From Salarias fasciatus (taxonomy: Eukaryota; Chordata; Actinopteri; Blenniiformes; Blenniidae): a stretch of 64,000 nucleotides of DNA. The position numbers and the translations under genes were made by a program. Shown one piece after another: positions 60,182 to 64,000 of this stretch; positions within the stretch are counted from its first letter, which is position 1; each line of letters opens with the position of its first letter. The stretch lies in NCBI RefSeq assembly GCF_902148845.1, contig NC_043754.1:24904431-24968430 (forward strand), read 5' to 3'. The notes under the pieces were generated by a model that saw nothing but the letters and a program-made list of their open reading frames with translations, made no database searches and was not told the DNA's origin.

Positions 60182-60246
60182 CTGTCAGACCCACCTGAGA
60201 GGACGCAGACGCAGGTGAAGGCGTGAAGCAGCAGCGGCAGCAGCAT
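56241..60246 (-). CDS. TIM/HAVCR-like immune receptor (IgV-mucin-TM)
   Basis: Six minus-strand exons with matching phases: 60195-60246, 57129-57315, 56771-56907, 56594-56695, 56450-56508 and 56241-56348, giving 645 nt or 214 residues. Exon 1 is a signal peptide (MLLPLLLHAFTCVCVLS). Exons 2 and 3 form an IgV domain with TLPCRS, VCWGTGEPSLFGCHN, RVTYRKSHR, and QSDSGFYHCRVQLPGLFND. Exons 4 and 5 are a Ser/Thr/Pro-rich stalk. Exon 6 has the transmembrane segment RLSFIVFVPAVLLTAAYSQ and then stops, so there is almost no cytoplasmic tail. TIM proteins bind phosphatidylserine through the FND loop of the IgV domain and act in clearance of dying cells and T-cell control. Two cysteines usual in TIM IgV domains (the GSC and the first of YCC) are both absent here. 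Orthology to a single TIM member cannot be decided. Confidence 0.88.
57316..60194. other. first intron of the TIM-like gene
   Basis: 2.9 kb with a (TG)n(CG)n tract (57676-57718), a TTAA element (57878-58538), AT-rich sequence and a (GT)n tract (60147-60179). No extra exon is needed, because exon phases match across it. Confidence 0.7.
57878..58538. mobile_element. TTAA-site element, complete, 661 bp
   Basis: The inverted ends AGGGGCTGTATCATGC are perfect and TTAA flanks both (57874-57877, 58539-58542). It is non-coding. It is the reference copy for the interrupted relative at 51158-51727. Confidence 0.9.
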
Positions 60247-60499
60247 GTCGTCCAGTCTGCCGGCCGGCCAGGAAACCGGCCAGACGTCGACTCACTGCTC
60301 TGACTTCCCCTTTCTGATATTTTTAGAGTCAGACTGCTGCTGCTCAGCAGGCCTGGAAAGCAGAAGATCCAGCAACACACAGGAAAACAAACGCGGTGAG
60401 CCGTCGACACCCCGGAGCCCCAAACGCAGCACGAAACAAACTGAAACCACAAATATTCAGTCAGAAGCTACAAGAATCAGGTCCGGCTGTAATAAATCT

Positions 60500-61560
60500 G
60501 CCCCTGTCGCCATCAGACAGTGGGAACGTGGTCTGGAGAAGGCTTGACGGTGGCTTTCTAAAGTCTGGACTGGCTTTTCCTAAACTTCTCTGTGATGGTT
60601 TTACAAAGTCTTTACAAAACATATCACCCGCATTGCACAGACAGTGGGATTCCAGATGTTTCCAAAAATGATCCCAGACAATGGGCTTTGTGAGGGGTCA
60701 AGACGTTGTTTTTGAGAAGTGTTCACAGATAAAGGTTTTCAGATATGCTAACAGATAGTGGTTTTCAGAAGTCTTCACTGTCTTTGTACGCAAGGCTTTT
60801 AAGAATTGCTCACATGCAGTGGTTCTTGTTCTCACAAAGGTTGTTTTTTTATACAGTATAGTATATACAGTTGTCAATACATAATGTGTATTAGGTGTAC
60901 ACGGACAATGGATTAAAAAGCGGTTCCCGATTGCTCTCAGAAGTGTTCACAGACTGTGGTAATCAGACAATGGTTGTCTTCAACGAAAAGGTTTACTATT
61001 TTAATTAAAAGTGTTTAGTTCATACATTTTTTGTTTTTGCAAAGTGGGTCTGCAAAGGGTCTACAGACAACAATGTAACAGCTGGACACAGGCAATGGAT
61101 TTCCATTTCCAGATGTTTCCAAAACGCTCACAGACAAATCATGGTTTTATAAAAATGTTCTCCGACAATGGTTTTTGTAGTATTCATAAGGTTTTCAGAA
61201 ACGATCAAAGGCAGTAGTTTTAAGATGTTTTCACAGAAACTGTTTTCAGAATAGTTTACAAACCACATGGTTTTCAACTTTTTTCACAGATGATGGTTTT
61301 ATAAAATTGTTCACAGACAATGGTTTACAGATGCGTCACGCAGTGACAGATGCGTTCATTGTTCCACAGACGATGGTTTTCATAAGTGTTTACATATTAC
61401 AGTCCTCAGAGACAACGCTGATGTGTGTACAAACGGTGGTGCTTCAAAGTGTTCACAGACAGTGATTTTCAGAAGTGTTCAGAGACAGCAGCAGTAGAAG
61501 TTTTGTTCACAGGCAATGGTTTGTTTTATTTTGAAAAGGATGAGTGTGTTTGTAACCGGT
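60500..61560. repeat. degenerate tandem repeat, about 30-40 bp period
   Basis: Words like GTTCACAGACAATGGTTTTC and CAGAAGTGTTCACAGA recur throughout with variable spacing. It lies upstream of the TIM-like gene. No gene is supported. Confidence 0.7.
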
Positions 61561-63151
61561 GGTCATCTTGGGTTTCAAACCTGCATTTCCACTCGATGTT
61601 CACAGAAGGAAACCATGGAGCTCAGTCACAGGGTGGATGGTTCGATTTCCCCTGCTGCCCTGCTCATCAGATCAACTCTCCTCTCTGATAAAGTAAAAAC
61701 ATTCAGAGGTGAAAGGTCAGTTATTTCTGGCCTCTCGTCTCTCCGACAAGATTTTATCCAACATTCCACTTTAATCACATTCCTGCTCCTGGAAATATAA
61801 ACACTTCATGTATTTATATATTTGTACAACATATTAGATTGTAACATCATCATCATCAGGAGCAGGAGAAGCTCCCATGGTGCATCAGTCTGTAGTCTTT
61901 CCCTCAAAAGCAGCAGGGAGTGTGAGTTCTGTGTGATTCAGAGGGAAAGGAGCCTCGCTCCTCTTTAATGAGTGTTTTCACTGCTGCGGGTGTGTGGATC
62001 AGAGCTTCGCTACCATCAATAAATCTCCCCGTCCTGAACAGCCCGGGCGTCATCTGCTCTAATCGCCATCCAAACGTCAGCGTTGACCTTCGATTTTGAT
62101 TTCATCCCTCAGTAAGTTAGAGTAATGAAACATGAAGAGCTGCTCCCCACAGGAGCAGCAAACCTGAAGCGTCGGCACTTTTACAAATGAATGACGCTCA
62201 TCAAAGCAGTGTAAATGAATACATCATCCAATATCCCCTCCCTCCTTCTCATCCCCTCATCCCAGCCTCCTCCTCTTTGAGTCCCAGCCTCTCCAGCTCA
62301 CATTAGCATCCTGATAAATGGCTCTGAAGCATCACTAATGCTAACGACATGAGCCCTCTGTTTGGTGTCATTAGCATACACCTGCTTGTTAGCTTTGAGT
62401 GTTTCTGTCAGGATGAAGCTCCAGCAGCTGAACAAACACCACAGATATCGTGCACAGAAAATGTTAAGTACGACAATAACTCATCTTTTGAGACAACTAT
62501 CCAAAAATAATTTGTTTCATGAAGTTTTTAACATTCAGAATTCATTTCAGTAACTGGTGGAAACTCATATTAAACCTAGATTGTAGCTTTAAAAGGTTAA
62601 ACAGATAGATTACAGTCTGAATGAGCTCCGGTCTGACCCTTTGCTGCAGGATGAGCGCCCCCTGCTGGTTGCTTCCTCCTGTGAGTCGGTCTCACAAATA
62701 AAAACATGGCCGCCAGGGAGACACCTGATATAACCCTCATGCAGGTCGTCACGGCAACGGCCAATGAAATGACATCAGCTGGCGGCGAGCTGAAGGTCGA
62801 CCTCGCTTCTATCCAACTGCGTCACGCTAACGAGACTCTGACCTCCATCCGTCTATCCAGCGCCACCTCTCCCCCCGCCCCCCACCCCCCGGCCCCCATC
62901 CACACCCGCAGACCGTGTGTTGTTGTTGTTGTTGTCGTTGTGGACGTGTCAGAAAGCTACAAGATGTTCACAGCCACTAATGAGCAGCTTAGTATTCAGT
63001 CAGCTTTAACCTGTTTGGTTAGATAACACACACACACACACACACAGATGTGGCAGGGGTGACATCCTGGAGCTCCTCACTAATAGATGCATCGATTGCG
63101 GGCGTAACGGTGTGTCTGCGCTCAGTAATTGATTATGTAACCTTCACAAAA

Positions 63152-63182
<31 letters not shown>

Positions 63183-64000
63183 GGAGGAAGTCACTGCCTC
63201 CACTCAGCAGCTGAAGTCGTGTCACTACTGTCCTGATGCTGTAAATCCATCTTGTTCTTTCCTCCTTTGCTCCACCTGGTTGATGAAGAGTCTCGCAGCC
63301 ACTGAATCGTTTTACTGGGAAACAGAAACAGCACAGCGGCATCATGGGACTGGGATAAGTTTCAGAGAAACTCAGATAAAGAACTCTCCGTTTAAAATGT
63401 ACCCACAAACGCCTCAAACACGTAGGTAGATGCTGCATTTATAAATATTCCTGAACTGCGTGCCATGCAGCAGTACAGCATGTTATCTAACCGATGGTCG
63501 GACCCACGGACTCTCTGTATCGCTTGATGCTCCGGCTGACTGATGCTCCCTAAAAACTCCACAGGCACTATTAGGAACTATTGTTTACAGCTGTTGGATA
63601 AAAACCTCACTTATACCAGTCACCGGTACAAATCCATTTACATTCAGTGTTACGGGGTGACAGTTGAAACGCTTCTCGTGTACTGACAGACGTTAAACTC
63701 ACTGAACTCTTCGATTTAACAGTTTCAGAAACGCCTCTCACTGTTCGGTCGAGGCAACACCTTCCTAAGGTTTTTCTAAAAACCTCATTGTTATTATGCT
63801 TCGATTCCAGACGGGGTTTTGTTGAACTTTGAATGTCCACTTACACTGACAGCGGTGCTTGGAGCCACTGAAAAGGCCACCTTTTGGAAAACAGCTCCTG
63901 GGTTGGAACTTTTAGAAAATACTCGGACTCCGCTTCCATGTAAATGGGTGAAAACGAGACTTTCTGGAAACGCTCGCTGCCCGTGTTTCTGTTGACAGCA
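61561..64000. other. no gene recognised at the right end
   Basis: Contains GTT (62918-62935), CA (63029-63047) and ATG/GAT (63152-63183) microsatellites. An open frame at 62706-63026 (MAARETPDITLMQVVTATAN start) has no recognised domain and runs into a GTT repeat, so I do not call it. Confidence 0.5.

Noticed and set aside
62706-63026. Small protein gene at the right end
   Set aside because: No recognised domain, no splice partner, and the C-terminal part is a GTT repeat (poly-Val).

Overview
The window looks like teleost fish chromosomal DNA. It holds spliced genes with GT-AG introns, a fish-type NACHT/LRR receptor with a FISNA region, a TIM-type immune receptor, tRNA-derived fish SINEs, CA/AT/GA microsatellites and a dense mix of DNA transposons and LINEs. 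About 15% is host-like coding sequence or tRNA; most of the rest is interspersed repeats. All calls are from reading the sequence; no database was searched.

1-14.4 kb: a tRNA-Val neighbourhood with two tandem paralogues of a spliced gene family. Copy A (2250-4223, broken) has only the N-terminal part. Copy B (6663-11885, nearly complete) adds a large core that I read as RNase H/transposase-like, resembling the family I remember as DUF6729. The segment carrying copy A sits inside a tRNA-Val(CAC) gene. The 3' half of that tRNA is at 111-140 and the 5' half at 5247-5287, and the uninterrupted sister locus is at 14051-14400. The insertion is about 5.1 kb and has a 4-6 bp direct repeat at its edges. 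Intact or nearly intact tRNA-Val genes are at 12.1, 12.8 and 14.2 kb.

14.4-35 kb: gene-poor repeat country. LINE relics (L1-like, L2-like, RTE-like tail, a further LINE, and a restriction-endonuclease-type R4/Dong-like LINE) are interrupted by TTAA elements, a mariner, a PIF/Harbinger-like element and a solo-LTR fossil. Target duplications allow the order of insertion to be read.

35.5-46.7 kb (minus strand): an NLR gene modelled with 12 phase-consistent coding exons (1,017 codons with stop). They are a start exon, three 75-nt repeat exons, a linker exon, the FISNA-NACHT exon, five LRR exons and a short last exon. A 1.25-kb hAT element with an 8-bp duplication sits on the splice donor of LRR exon 4. 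A copia LTR relic sits in an N-terminal intron.

46.7-56 kb: a long repeat paired with 18.96-20.93 kb, a fold-back element, a small GC-rich island near 52.2 kb, and a second tRNA-Val(AAC)/(CAC) divergent pair at 53.9-54.2 kb lying in a duplicate of the 11.9-12.8 kb block.

56.2-60.2 kb (minus strand): a complete six-exon TIM/HAVCR-like gene (214 aa) with signal peptide, IgV, Ser/Thr/Pro stalk and transmembrane tail. From 60.3 to 64 kb I see no gene, only a degenerate tandem repeat and microsatellites. The two immune-type genes are the clear host protein genes; the tRNA-Val genes and the transposase-like family dominate the left end.
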